Shown here piece by piece: positions 1-7,516 of a stretch of 9,523 bases of DNA. The position numbers and the translations under genes are program-made. The first letter of the stretch is position 1, and the number at the start of each line of letters is the position of its first letter. The DNA is from CAYNST01 sp964399955 (GTDB lineage Bacteria; Pseudomonadota; Gammaproteobacteria; Pseudomonadales; Cellvibrionaceae), in assembly GCA_964399955.1 (NCBI GenBank), contig CAYNST010000128.1, positions 1 through 9,523 of the forward strand, given 5' to 3'. Below the pieces are notes generated by a model. The model had not been told where the DNA came from. It did not search any database and saw only the letters and a list, made by a program, of their open reading frames with translations.

Positions 1-274
1 CAAAACGCGCTTTTGCTCTGCCGAAGGACTTGGCAAAAAGGTAACCTCTTTGAGACGGGAATTGGACGTAGCTACGTGTTTGATACGTCCATGGCAGTCC
101 CGTAGAGCAACATGACACTGGCGGAGGTCTTAGGTAGGACCTTGTCTTATTGGCTAATCACAGAATTGGCCAGTTATTATGGACTTGTCTCGCCAACGCG
201 GTTATCCTCGGGCTCGCAAGCTTTTAATCATCCAAGAATTACTCATAATATAACAACCGTAATGAGGATCAATA
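1..274. other. Left-end intergenic region, no supported gene
   Basis: No complete gene is visible. All three plus-strand frames are open from base 1 and close at 42-44 (TAA), 103-105 (TAG) and 113-115 (TGA), so the 3' end of an upstream plus-strand gene could lie here, but none of the short tails is recognisable. The TAA at 42-44 would leave the inverted repeat at 55-103 just downstream of a gene end, which is a natural place for a terminator; this is speculative. Upstream of the lipoprotein gene a weak promoter can be drawn (TTGGCT at 150-155, 18-base spacer, TTATTA at 174-179), and AT-rich sequence at 241-254 offers a second -10-like hexamer (CATAAT, 244-249) without a convincing -35. I do not commit to either. 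Confidence 0.5.
55..103. repeat. Nested inverted repeat (long imperfect hairpin)
   Basis: The outer arms ACGGGA (55-60) and TCCCGT (98-103) pair perfectly. The inner arms GGACGTA (64-70) and TACGTCC (84-90) also pair perfectly, separated by an asymmetric internal loop of 3 and 7 bases. The terminal loop is 13 bases. The left inner arm also belongs to a self-complementary 12-mer, ACGTAGCTACGT (66-77), that could fold or bind protein on its own. No U-tract follows on either strand, so it is not a canonical intrinsic terminator. It could be a terminator for an unseen upstream gene, a protein-binding palindrome or a structured RNA; the sequence does not decide. Confidence 0.5.
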
Positions 275-1414
275 ATGGAGAAACAAACTAGCTTCAGCAC
301 CCCCTTCGCCCAGAAAACTTTGCTGTGCGCAGTGTTGGCAGCAACTATCAGCGGGTGCAGTTCAAGCAATAATTCTTCCGGCGATGGCGGTGGAGGCAAC
401 GGCAACGGCGAGGAAAGTTTCACGCTAGCCGAAATGAGCGCTAACGGATACACCATCGAGCACATTGAGAACTGCGGTGTAAATCCTGTAAGTGCCGAGA
501 ACGCCACGGTCTTTCAAGATGATACAATCGAAAACATCGTAGGGGGCGGCGGTATTACCATGCATCCCGTACAGGACCCCATGTTTCCGGACGACCCATC
601 AAGAGTCTTGCCACCGTGGAGCAATCTTGCCCTCAGCTGGAATAACCCCTTGTATGATCTTGCCAACCTTGAGGCCAGTGAAGATGGAGACTGCAACGGG
701 CTCCTAACTAAAACAGGCATCCTCGTCACCAAATACGCCGACTGGCATCATCAGCATTCCAATGAATTTGTGCCTCCCTTGTTAGATGAGAACAAAACGT
801 TCGCGGATATTGATAGCGTTATCCTCGAATTTAAATTGAATTCTGAAAATACAGAGATATACAGTAGTCAAGAGCTGGAAACTATATACGCGGACAAGCT
901 TGCAGAAGTTCATGCGGTTGTTCAAACCAGTTTGGCACAAAGTGAAGAAGCAGAAACAGACCCGGAATTTTCCCCTAGAGACGATATCGACCTCACGGAC
1001 TTTGACTTCAGTAGGCTGGATCAAGAGAAGGCTGTAGTTGCCGTTTCTGTGCAGAATGCTGAAACGGGTGCTGAGAACGTCCAGGCAGAAAGGTACATTG
1101 AGATTGCCCCCTCCGAACATGCGGACAGATGGATCCGAGTAACTATTCCATTTGCAAGCATGGATTTCTTCACGGGCGAAGTTTGGGAGAAAACCCCGAC
1201 TACGGTTGAGCAGCAGGCCAGCACGGTGATCAATCGTCTGCACATTGTCGGTGAAATACTCGGAACAGGAGAGGAGGAGACACAATACGGCGACGTATTG
1301 CGGAACTACATCGGCTCGCCCGGCAATGATGCATTGTACAATTCCCTGGATATCCCGGAAACGTTCAAAGAAATGTCGCTAACCATCAAAAAAATAGAAG
1401 TTGTCTGGAAGTAG
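275..1414 (+). CDS. Secreted lipoprotein of unknown function
   Basis: I do not recognise a named family. The first 28 residues form a lipoprotein signal: polar N-terminus with K14, hydrophobic stretch 15-25, lipobox ISGC with lipidation at C28. A Ser/Asn/Gly-rich linker (about 29-46) follows, typical of surface or periplasmic lipoproteins that hold a folded domain away from the membrane. The mature part is acidic and has only two further cysteines (C67, C140), which could form a disulfide. The C-terminal third alternates beta-like strands (around RWIRVTIPF at 285-293, NRLHIVGEI at 320-328, and SLTIKKIEVVWK at the very end). This is the look of a jelly-roll or carbohydrate-binding-like sandwich, but that is only an impression. 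The start is supported by GAGG at 264-267, seven bases before ATG. Base composition is lower in GC than the efflux genes (line 841-900 is about 38% GC; line 2041-2100 about 60%), so recent acquisition is possible. Confidence 0.8.
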   Translation: MEKQTSFSTPFAQKTLLCAVLAATISGCSSSNNSSGDGGGGNGNGEESFTLAEMSANGYTIEHIENCGVNPVSAENATVFQDDTIENIVGGGGITMHPVQDPMFPDDPSRVLPPWSNLALSWNNPLYDLANLEASEDGDCNGLLTKTGILVTKYADWHHQHSNEFVPPLLDENKTFADIDSVILEFKLNSENTEIYSSQELETIYADKLAEVHAVVQTSLAQSEEAETDPEFSPRDDIDLTDFDFSRLDQEKAVVAVSVQNAETGAENVQAERYIEIAPSEHADRWIRVTIPFASMDFFTGEVWEKTPTTVEQQASTVINRLHIVGEILGTGEEETQYGDVLRNYIGSPGNDALYNSLDIPETFKEMSLTIKKIEVVWK

Positions 1415-1423
1415 CGCCCCATT

Positions 1424-1458
1424 GGGGCTTCAGCCGCGTGTAACCTGGCTGAAGCCCC
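1424..1458. terminator. Probable bidirectional terminator between convergent genes
   Basis: A perfect 12-bp stem (GGGGCTTCAGCC at 1424-1435 pairing with GGCTGAAGCCCC at 1447-1458) encloses an 11-base loop, nine bases after the lipoprotein stop codon. It lies between two genes that converge, so it can serve both. The following sequence is poor in T on either strand (plus strand continues TGGCGTTTAGG), so it lacks the classical U-tract. A competing small hairpin, GCCCC (1416-1420) with GGGGC (1424-1428), shares the left arm. Position and stem quality make the role likely; efficiency is uncertain. Confidence 0.65.
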
Positions 1459-1542
1459 TGGCGTTTAGGCAGTTCTCTATCAACCCAGCCCCCAATCCGT
1501 CTCCAAGGAACCAATAGGCAGTTTGAGCACGGATATACGCCG

Positions 1543-2952
1543 TTAAAGCGTAGCCATTCCGCCCCCCAGAGCGCGAAAAAGGGCAATACTGTTGTTGATC
1601 TGAGCCTGTCGTACGATGATCAGGGCCTGCTGGGCATTGCTTAGCGTTCTTTGCGAAACCAGCAGCTCAAGAAAACTGTCCACGCCTTTTTCATAGCGCT
1701 GCTCCGCCAACGCAAGAGTACGGCTGGCCGCTTCAACAAGATCCTGTTGTGCCACTACCTGATCATTGAGTGTTTGTGATGCCTGGAGGCTGTCCAATGC
1801 TTCTTTGAATGCCACTTGAATGGCGCGCTCGTACTGCGCTACCGCCGCATCTTTACGCAATTTCGCCACATCCAGAGTGGCTCGGTTAGCCCCCCAGGTA
1901 AAGATAGGCAGCGAGATTTGCGGTACAAAACTCCAGGCAGTAGAGCCGGAGTGGAACAGGCCGTCCAGGTCTGCGCTGGCGCTGCCGCCATTGGCAGTCA
2001 GGGCAATGCGAGGGAAAAAGGACGCCCGCGCAGCACCAATGTTGGCGTTGGCCGCGCGCAACTGATGCTCTGCCTGGAGAATGTCTGGACGCATCAACAG
2101 CACCTGTGAATCCAGCTGCGCCGGGATGTCCGCCACGGATTGATCGGCATTGGCCAGCGCCCCATCCAACTGCCCTGGCGGTAAGGGCGAACCCACCAAC
2201 AGCTCCAGGGCGGTAAGGCTTTGGTTCAGCTGGCGTTGATAACGCGCAATGTCTGCCCGTGCCGCGTGAAGCTCACTGGCGGCTTGACTGAGCTCCAGGC
2301 TGGAGGCGAGGCCGGCAGCCTGGCGTTGCTGCACCATCTGGTAGGCCGACTGTTGCCGCGCCAGTGTGGCTTCGGCCAAATCCAACTGCGAGCGACTAAA
2401 CACCCAGGAGAAGTAGCTTTCACCCAACTGTGCGGCCAGGCTCAACTGCACACTGCGACGCGCCTCTTGAGTGGCAAAATACTGCTGCAGAGCGCTGTCT
2501 CGCAGGCTGTTGACCCGGCCAAAAAGGTCCAACTCCCAAGCGGTTACAGCCAGGCCGGCAGAGTATTGCGTATTGATATAGGGGCTGCCAGTGGGCGAGA
2601 CCGCCTCTGGCACCCGTTGGCGGGTGGCGCTTGCCGTGCCGCTCAGACCCGGCAGCAGCGCTGCGCGCTGGATGCGGTATTGCGCCTGTACCTGCTCAAC
2701 GTTGAGCGCAGCCAATCGCAGGTCACGATTGTTTTGCAACGCTTGATCCAGCAATTGATGCAGCTGCGGGTCGCGATAGAAGTCTCTCCAGCTTATCTCC
2801 GACAGCCGTGCGGCGGTGGCGACGTTGGGCTCCAGTTGCTGCAGTTGCTGAACTACAGGAGAATCCGGGCGGTCGTACTGCGGCGCCAGGGAGCAGGCGG
2901 CCAAGCTCGCCGCCATACCCAGAAGGGTCAGTTTCTTGAGCTCTGGCTTCAT
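1543..2952 (-). CDS. RND efflux outer-membrane channel lipoprotein (OprM/TtgC, NodT family)
   Basis: This is the outer-membrane exit duct of the tripartite pump, a TolC-fold trimer with a beta-barrel in the outer membrane and a long periplasmic alpha-barrel meeting the adaptor. It is 469 residues, the normal size for OprM-type proteins. A lipoprotein signal (lipobox LAAC, C20) is followed by the family opening APQYDRP. Two homologous OEP halves follow (roughly 55-250 and 270-460). The first contains the family motif WELDLFGR (139-146), preceding a strand-helix junction. The second contains MRPDILQAEHQLRAANANIG (287-306), then ARASFFPRI, the most conserved stretch of NodT-family channels. ATG overlaps the pump gene stop in ATGA (2949-2952), so translation is probably coupled. 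It also has its own Shine-Dalgarno GAGGAA (2966-2961, minus strand), eight bases upstream. It is the last gene of the operon. Identity is secure at family level; substrate range cannot be read from this subunit. Confidence 0.96.
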   Translation of the reverse strand: MKPELKKLTLLGMAASLAACSLAPQYDRPDSPVVQQLQQLEPNVATAARLSEISWRDFYRDPQLHQLLDQALQNNRDLRLAALNVEQVQAQYRIQRAALLPGLSGTASATRQRVPEAVSPTGSPYINTQYSAGLAVTAWELDLFGRVNSLRDSALQQYFATQEARRSVQLSLAAQLGESYFSWVFSRSQLDLAEATLARQQSAYQMVQQRQAAGLASSLELSQAASELHAARADIARYQRQLNQSLTALELLVGSPLPPGQLDGALANADQSVADIPAQLDSQVLLMRPDILQAEHQLRAANANIGAARASFFPRIALTANGGSASADLDGLFHSGSTAWSFVPQISLPIFTWGANRATLDVAKLRKDAAVAQYERAIQVAFKEALDSLQASQTLNDQVVAQQDLVEAASRTLALAEQRYEKGVDSFLELLVSQRTLSNAQQALIIVRQAQINNSIALFRALGGGMATL

Positions 2953-5900
2953 GGCCCTGTTTCCTCATCTAACTTGGCTGCTGGTTTGTTGCCCCACAGC
3001 CGACTGGCGGCTCTGAAAACCACAATGAAGAACAGCGGCACAAAGAAAATAGCCAGGAACGTACCTGCTACAACGCCGCCCAGTACTGCTGTACCTACTG
3101 CGTTCTGGCTGCCGGAGCCTGCGCCGGTGGCAATGGCCAGCGGCACAACTCCCAAACCGAACGCCAGGGACGTCATGATGATGGGCCGCAGCCTCATTCG
3201 CACCGCTTCCAGTGTGGCGTCAACCAGGTCCATGCCCCCGCGGTAAAGGTCCTTGGCAAATTCCACGATGAGGATCGCGTTTTTAGCGGAGAGGCCGATG
3301 GTGGTCAGCAGTGCAACCTGGAAATAGATATCATTGTTGAGGCCCCTTAACAAGGCAAAAGCCACGGCACCCAACACCCCCAGTGGCACCACCAGAATCA
3401 CTGCAAAAGGCACCGTCCAGCTCTCATAGAGGGCTGCCAGGCAGAGAAACACCACTAAAATGGACAGGGCATAAAGGAAGGCGCCCTGGTCGCCGGTTTC
3501 CTGCTCTTGCAGGGACATACCGGACCAGGAGAATCCGAATCCCGGAGGCAGCTTGGACGCCATTTCCTCCATAGCCTGCATAGCCACGCCAGAGCTCAGG
3601 CCCGGTGCGGCCTGACCCTGAATGTTCATGGAGGGCACTCCGTTAAAGCGCTCCAGCCGTGGCGAGCCATACACCCAGCGGCCGGATGTGAAGGCCGAAA
3701 AGGGCACCATTTCGCCTTGATTGTTGCGCACATACCAGTCACCCACATCCTCGGGCAACATGCGGTTTTTAGCCTCACCTTGGACAAATACCCGCTTGAC
3801 TCGCCCCTGATCAATGAAGTCATTGACATAGGAGGATGCCCAGGCGGTTGTGAAGGTGGCGCTGACCTCGGCCAGTGATACGCCTAGTGCCGCTGCCTTT
3901 TCCTGGTCCACATCCAGCTTGAACTGCGGGGTGTCTTCCTGCCCGTTGGGGCGTACGTTTGCCACGCGACTATCTTGCGCAGCCATACCCAGCAATTGAT
4001 TGCGTGCCGCAGTGAAGGCCTCATGGCCGTTGCCTCCCAGGTCCTGCAACTGCAAATCAAAGCCAGAAGAGGTGCCCAACTGGCTGATGGCGGGCGGAAC
4101 AAACGCGAACACCATACCCTCCTTGATTTGCGAGAAAGCACCCATGGCCCGGCCCGCTACCTGCTGCACACTGTCACTGCGTTCGGACCAATCCTGCAGC
4201 CGCACGAAGGCTATACCCGAATTTTGCCCGCGACCACTGAAGCTGAAGCCTACTACCGAAAAGACCGATGCCACGTAGTCGGCCTCCTGCTCCAGCAGAT
4301 ACTGCTCAACTTTGTCCATGACCTGCTCGGTCCGCTCCTTGGTTGCGCCGGTTGGCATCGACACCTGAATAAACATTAGCCCCTGGTCTTCTTCCGGCAA
4401 GAAGGACGTTGGCAGGCGCGTGAAGGAAAACGCCAGTACACCCACCAGTGCCAAATACAGCAGCATGAAGCGGCCCGCGCGACCAAGCATGTAACCTACA
4501 CTAGACTGATACCGCTTGCTGGCGCGATTGAAATTGCGGTTGAACCAACCAAAAAACCCGGTTTTTGCGTGGTGACCCGGCGCTATAGGTTTGAGCATGG
4601 TGGCGCAAAGCGCCGGGGTGAGGATCAATGCCACCAGCACTGACAGGGTCATGGCAGAAACAATGGTCACTGAGAACTGCCGGTAAATCACACCCGCAGA
4701 GCCGCCAAAAAAAGCCATGGGAACAAACACCGCAGACAGTACCAGACCAATACCAATCAGTGCACCGGTGATCTGCTTCATGGATTTGCGAGTGGCCTCT
4801 TTGGGGGGTAGGCCGTCTTCTTCCATTACCCGCTCGACGTTCTCCACCACCACAATGGCGTCGTCCACCAGCAACCCGATGGCCAACACCATGGCAAACA
4901 TGGTCAGCGTATTAACGGAAAAGCCCAATACCGACAGCACACCAAGCGTACCCAGTAGTACCACCGGAATGGCAATGGTAGGAATCAAGGTGGCGCGGAA
5001 GTTTTGCAGGAACAGGTACATGACCAGAAACACCAGCACGACCGCTTCGATCAGTGTGTAGACCACTGACATGATCGACAAGCGCACGAAGGGCGTGGTA
5101 TCAAAGGCGTACTCCACCTTGAGCCCCTGAGGGAAAAACTGCGAAAGTTCGTCTATGCGCTGGCGCACGCTCGCGGAGGTATTCAGTGCGTTGGCGCCGG
5201 AGGCAAGGCTTACCGCCAAACCTGTCGCGGTTTGATCGTTATACTGGGACTCAAACTGGTAATTCTCGCCACCCAGCTCTACCCGGGCAACATCGCCCAG
5301 GCGCACTTGCGAACCGTCCGGGTTGACCCGCAGAAGTATTTGCCTGAATTCCTCCGGTGTTTCCAGCCGGGTTTGCACGATGATGCTGGCACTAACTTGC
5401 TGGCCGGGCAGGGCAGGTGTGCCTCCCAGTTCACCCGCTGCAATCTGTGCGTTTTGCGCGCGGATGGCGTTGGTTACATCGTTGGTGGTCAGGGCGAAGG
5501 TGGCCAGGCGGTCGGCGTCCAACCATACGCGCATGGCGTACTGTGAGCCAAACAACTGAATGCTGCCCACGCCGTCAACGCGACTCAGTTGGTCCTGCAC
5601 ATTGGCGGCCACATAGTCGGCAATGTCGTAACGGTCCATGCCCCCGTCTTCGGAGACAAACGCCATTACCATGAGGAAGCCCGCAGTGGACTTGGTTACC
5701 CTTATACCCTGCTGTTGAACCTCCTGCGGCAGAAGCGGCATGGCGCCCTGCAGTTTGTTCTGCACCTGCACCTGGGCGGTATCCGGGTCTGTACCGGCAA
5801 TGAAGGTGAGGGTGATCTGACCGGTGCCGCTGCCGTCACTGGTGGACGAAATATACTGCACGCCGTCTATGCCCGTGAGGTTCTGCTCAATGATCTGAAC

Positions 5901-6083
5901 CACGGTATCCTGCACGGTTTGCGCGGAGGCGCCCGGGTAGCGTGCCTGAATGGTTACCGCAGGCGGTGCCACCTCAGGGTATTGAGCAACCGGCAGATTG
6001 GTCAGAGATAAAAGCCCTGCCAGCATCACCACAATCGCAAGCACCCATGCAAAGATGGGGCGACCTATAAAAAATTGTGCCAC
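2949..6083 (-). CDS. acrB: RND multidrug efflux pump, inner-membrane permease (AcrB/MexB type, HAE1)
   Basis: This is the proton-driven drug antiporter of the complex: a trimer with 12 membrane helices per subunit and two large periplasmic loops. It is 1044 residues (AcrB 1049). The N-terminus (FFIGRPIFAWVLAI) aligns without gaps to AcrB, which fixes the start at a GTG codon (6083-6081) directly abutting the adaptor's TAA. A G-rich stretch at 6096-6091 can act as ribosome site. The proton-relay residues are present: D407 and D408 in helix 4 (GLLVDDAIVVVENV), K934 in helix 10 (GLSAKNAILIVEF), R964 and T971 in helix 11, matching AcrB K940, R971 and T978. The distal-pocket phenylalanines of AcrB are all kept (F136, F178, F608, F613, F615, F626 here), and the switch loop reads GFSFSGRGQ. 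The protein should therefore be active on hydrophobic and amphiphilic compounds. No frameshift or missing motif is seen. MexB and TtgB would be equally apt names. Confidence 0.97.
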   Translation of the reverse strand: MAQFFIGRPIFAWVLAIVVMLAGLLSLTNLPVAQYPEVAPPAVTIQARYPGASAQTVQDTVVQIIEQNLTGIDGVQYISSTSDGSGTGQITLTFIAGTDPDTAQVQVQNKLQGAMPLLPQEVQQQGIRVTKSTAGFLMVMAFVSEDGGMDRYDIADYVAANVQDQLSRVDGVGSIQLFGSQYAMRVWLDADRLATFALTTNDVTNAIRAQNAQIAAGELGGTPALPGQQVSASIIVQTRLETPEEFRQILLRVNPDGSQVRLGDVARVELGGENYQFESQYNDQTATGLAVSLASGANALNTSASVRQRIDELSQFFPQGLKVEYAFDTTPFVRLSIMSVVYTLIEAVVLVFLVMYLFLQNFRATLIPTIAIPVVLLGTLGVLSVLGFSVNTLTMFAMVLAIGLLVDDAIVVVENVERVMEEDGLPPKEATRKSMKQITGALIGIGLVLSAVFVPMAFFGGSAGVIYRQFSVTIVSAMTLSVLVALILTPALCATMLKPIAPGHHAKTGFFGWFNRNFNRASKRYQSSVGYMLGRAGRFMLLYLALVGVLAFSFTRLPTSFLPEEDQGLMFIQVSMPTGATKERTEQVMDKVEQYLLEQEADYVASVFSVVGFSFSGRGQNSGIAFVRLQDWSERSDSVQQVAGRAMGAFSQIKEGMVFAFVPPAISQLGTSSGFDLQLQDLGGNGHEAFTAARNQLLGMAAQDSRVANVRPNGQEDTPQFKLDVDQEKAAALGVSLAEVSATFTTAWASSYVNDFIDQGRVKRVFVQGEAKNRMLPEDVGDWYVRNNQGEMVPFSAFTSGRWVYGSPRLERFNGVPSMNIQGQAAPGLSSGVAMQAMEEMASKLPPGFGFSWSGMSLQEQETGDQGAFLYALSILVVFLCLAALYESWTVPFAVILVVPLGVLGAVAFALLRGLNNDIYFQVALLTTIGLSAKNAILIVEFAKDLYRGGMDLVDATLEAVRMRLRPIIMTSLAFGLGVVPLAIATGAGSGSQNAVGTAVLGGVVAGTFLAIFFVPLFFIVVFRAASRLWGNKPAAKLDEETGP

Positions 6084-7259
6084 TTAATTGCCCCCCGCCT
6101 GTGCTGATGGGCGGTCGGCTTGTGCGGCCCCTCCAACAGGTACTGCGTTGACCGGTGCGCCAGGCGCAATGCGCTGCAGACCGGAAACAATTACCCGCTC
6201 ACCGGCTTCCAGGCCCGACAACACCAGCCAGTGCTGGTCGAAGGCCCGTCCGGTTTGCAGCACCCGCAGTTCCACCGTGCTTTCATCATTGACGACCAGG
6301 GCCGTCGCCTGTCCTTGCCGGTCAAAGGTTACGCCGCGCTGGGGCACCAATACCGAATTGGCACGCACCCCTTCAACTATTTCTGCGCGGACAAACATCC
6401 CCGGCAACAAGAATTGGTCAGGGTTGGGAAAGAGGGCACGCAGTACAACCGTGCCGGTGGACTCGTTGACATCCACTTCTGAAAACTCCAGCCGCCCCTC
6501 GTGCTCGTAGACACTGCCGTCGTCCAGACTCAGGCGCACGCGGGCATTGGCGTCGCCGGTCAGGCTGCCTTGCAGCATTTGCCGGCGGATATCCATCAGC
6601 TGGCCAACCGACTGCGAAACATCCACATAGATAGGGTCAAATTGCTGAATGACTGCCAGCGGCTGCGCCTGGCCCGCGGTAACCAGAGCGCCTTCAGTGA
6701 CGTTGGATTTGCCGATGCGGCCGCTGATGGGGGCCAGCACCCGGGTGTACTCAAGATTGATTGCGGCCGAATCTACAGCTGCCTTGGCGGCTTCCAGTGC
6801 AGCTTCTGCCTGCAGAAAGGTAGCCAGGGCTTCGTCGTAATCCTGCTGACTTACCGCCTGGGTAGTGACCAGATCTTTATAGCGCTTCTCCCGCGCGCGC
6901 GCGGCCACCAGATTGGCATTGGCCTGGGCAAGCTGTGCCTGAGCGGTTGCGTGAGCGGCTTTGTACGGGGCGTCATTGATCTGGTACAACTGCTCGCCGG
7001 CCTCTATTTCCGTACCCTCACGAAACAGGCGTTTGACAATGATGCCGTTGACCTGTGGCCGGATCTGCGCCGTGCGCAGTGCTGTAGTTCGCCCAGGCAA
7101 TTCCGTGGTCAGGGTAACATCGGTGCGCTTGAGTGCAACAACCTCTACCGTCGCCGGACCGGGCTGCATTGCGGCTTGCTCATCGCTTTGACAGGCGGCT
7201 AGGCTTGCCAATACCACGGCTACGAGCGCCAGCAGCCCGGTTCTGGAAGTGGAATTCAT
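6084..7259 (-). CDS. acrA: RND efflux periplasmic adaptor lipoprotein (AcrA/MexA type)
   Basis: This is the membrane-fusion subunit that links the RND pump to the outer-membrane channel. It is 391 residues (AcrA 397). A lipoprotein signal ends in lipobox LAAC with C23 as the anchored residue. A first lipoyl half and beta-barrel entry (about 55-100, with AQIRPQVNGIIVKRLFREGT) is followed by an alpha-helical hairpin (about 100-170). Its tip carries the RLS-type channel-docking residues in RYKDLVTTQAVS (R126, L130, S137). The second lipoyl half is at about 172-205 (LAPISGRIGKSNVTEGALV). A beta-barrel and membrane-proximal domain run to the end, including FLLPGMFVRAEI (283-294). ATG is preceded by the strong Shine-Dalgarno GAGGAG (7270-7265, minus strand), five bases away. 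It is the first gene of the operon, and its promoter and operator lie immediately upstream. The C-terminal tail (370-391) is a short Ala/Gly-rich extension. Confidence 0.96.
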   Translation of the reverse strand: MNSTSRTGLLALVAVVLASLAACQSDEQAAMQPGPATVEVVALKRTDVTLTTELPGRTTALRTAQIRPQVNGIIVKRLFREGTEIEAGEQLYQINDAPYKAAHATAQAQLAQANANLVAARAREKRYKDLVTTQAVSQQDYDEALATFLQAEAALEAAKAAVDSAAINLEYTRVLAPISGRIGKSNVTEGALVTAGQAQPLAVIQQFDPIYVDVSQSVGQLMDIRRQMLQGSLTGDANARVRLSLDDGSVYEHEGRLEFSEVDVNESTGTVVLRALFPNPDQFLLPGMFVRAEIVEGVRANSVLVPQRGVTFDRQGQATALVVNDESTVELRVLQTGRAFDQHWLVLSGLEAGERVIVSGLQRIAPGAPVNAVPVGGAAQADRPSAQAGGN

Positions 7260-7320
7260 GGATTCTCCTCAGGGTAGGATGGATACAGATGCGGCTGCGC
7301 GCCCACTTTCAGGGGCGACG

Positions 7321-7338
7321 ACATTCACAGATGAATGT
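7321..7338. promoter_or_regulatory. Operator 1, over the efflux operon transcription start
   Basis: The palindrome has the form ACATTC-N6-GAATGT, and the arms extend to 7 bp (ACATTCA/TGAATGT with a 4-base spacer). It lies just downstream of the -10 box of the minus-strand pump promoter, covering the predicted start of transcription near 7336; a bound repressor would block initiation. A further half-site, ACATT (7341-7345), makes a second overlapping inverted repeat with AATGT (7334-7338) and touches the -10 box. The arms resemble those of the AcrR box. Binding by the neighbouring TetR-family protein is inferred from proximity, from that resemblance and from the second copy at 7519-7536. Confidence 0.78.
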
Positions 7339-7342
7339 AAAC

Positions 7343-7371
7343 ATTAAACAGCAGCCATTGACGTTTTTCAA
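7343..7371 (-). promoter_or_regulatory. Promoter of the efflux operon
   Basis: Reading the minus strand, TTGAAA (7371-7366) and TTTAAT (7348-7343) are separated by exactly 17 bases and match the sigma-70 -35 and -10 consensus at five (TTGAAA versus TTGACA) and four (TTTAAT versus TATAAT, mismatching at second and third positions) of six positions. Transcription would start near 7336, giving a leader of about 77 bases before the adaptor ATG at 7259. The operator at 7321-7338 overlaps the start site, as expected for a repressed promoter. Confidence 0.7.
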
Positions 7372-7449
7372 GTTTATTCTGCTGACGAAAGAGCTTTTGG
7401 CTGGTCATTGATTTAACCAGGCGTTAAGCTATGCTGCTCTGCAGTAACC

Positions 7450-7495
7450 GCTGAGCGAGTTCCGACTCCGGCTTGCGGAGTTCTCCCAGCTCAGC
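7450..7495. repeat. Nested hairpin between the two operators
   Basis: The outer arms GCTGAGC (7450-7456) and GCTCAGC (7489-7495) are perfectly complementary. An inner stem, ACTCCG (7465-7470) with CGGAGT (7476-7481), closes a five-base loop GCTTG and can be lengthened by a G-T pair. No T-tract follows on either strand. It sits upstream of both main predicted promoters, so it would be transcribed only from an upstream start such as the weak plus-strand candidate at 7408-7435. It could be an additional protein-binding site or a relic; no function is claimed. Confidence 0.45.
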
Positions 7496-7516
7496 TCCAG
7501 GCGCAGGATTCTCCAC

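Noticed and set aside
55..103. Integron attC site
   Set aside because: The nested arms look superficially similar, but I do not find the required GTTRRRY and RYYYAAC core sites at the ends and there is no integrase or cassette array.
202..507. Minus-strand open frame overlapping the start of the lipoprotein gene
   Set aside because: It runs antisense through the lipoprotein's signal and Gly-rich linker, giving a low-complexity product rich in Pro/Leu/Ser that mirrors the linker. There is no independent support.
2221..3246. Long plus-strand open frame (341 codons) opposite the outer-membrane channel gene
   Set aside because: It spans the junction of two clearly conserved minus-strand genes. 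Its translation has no recognisable domain, and such antisense frames are common in GC-rich coding DNA. It is a shadow.
6501..7202. Plus-strand open frame of 233 codons opposite the adaptor gene
   Set aside because: The opposite strand encodes a well-conserved AcrA-type protein throughout. The plus-strand product shows no family pattern or ribosome site.
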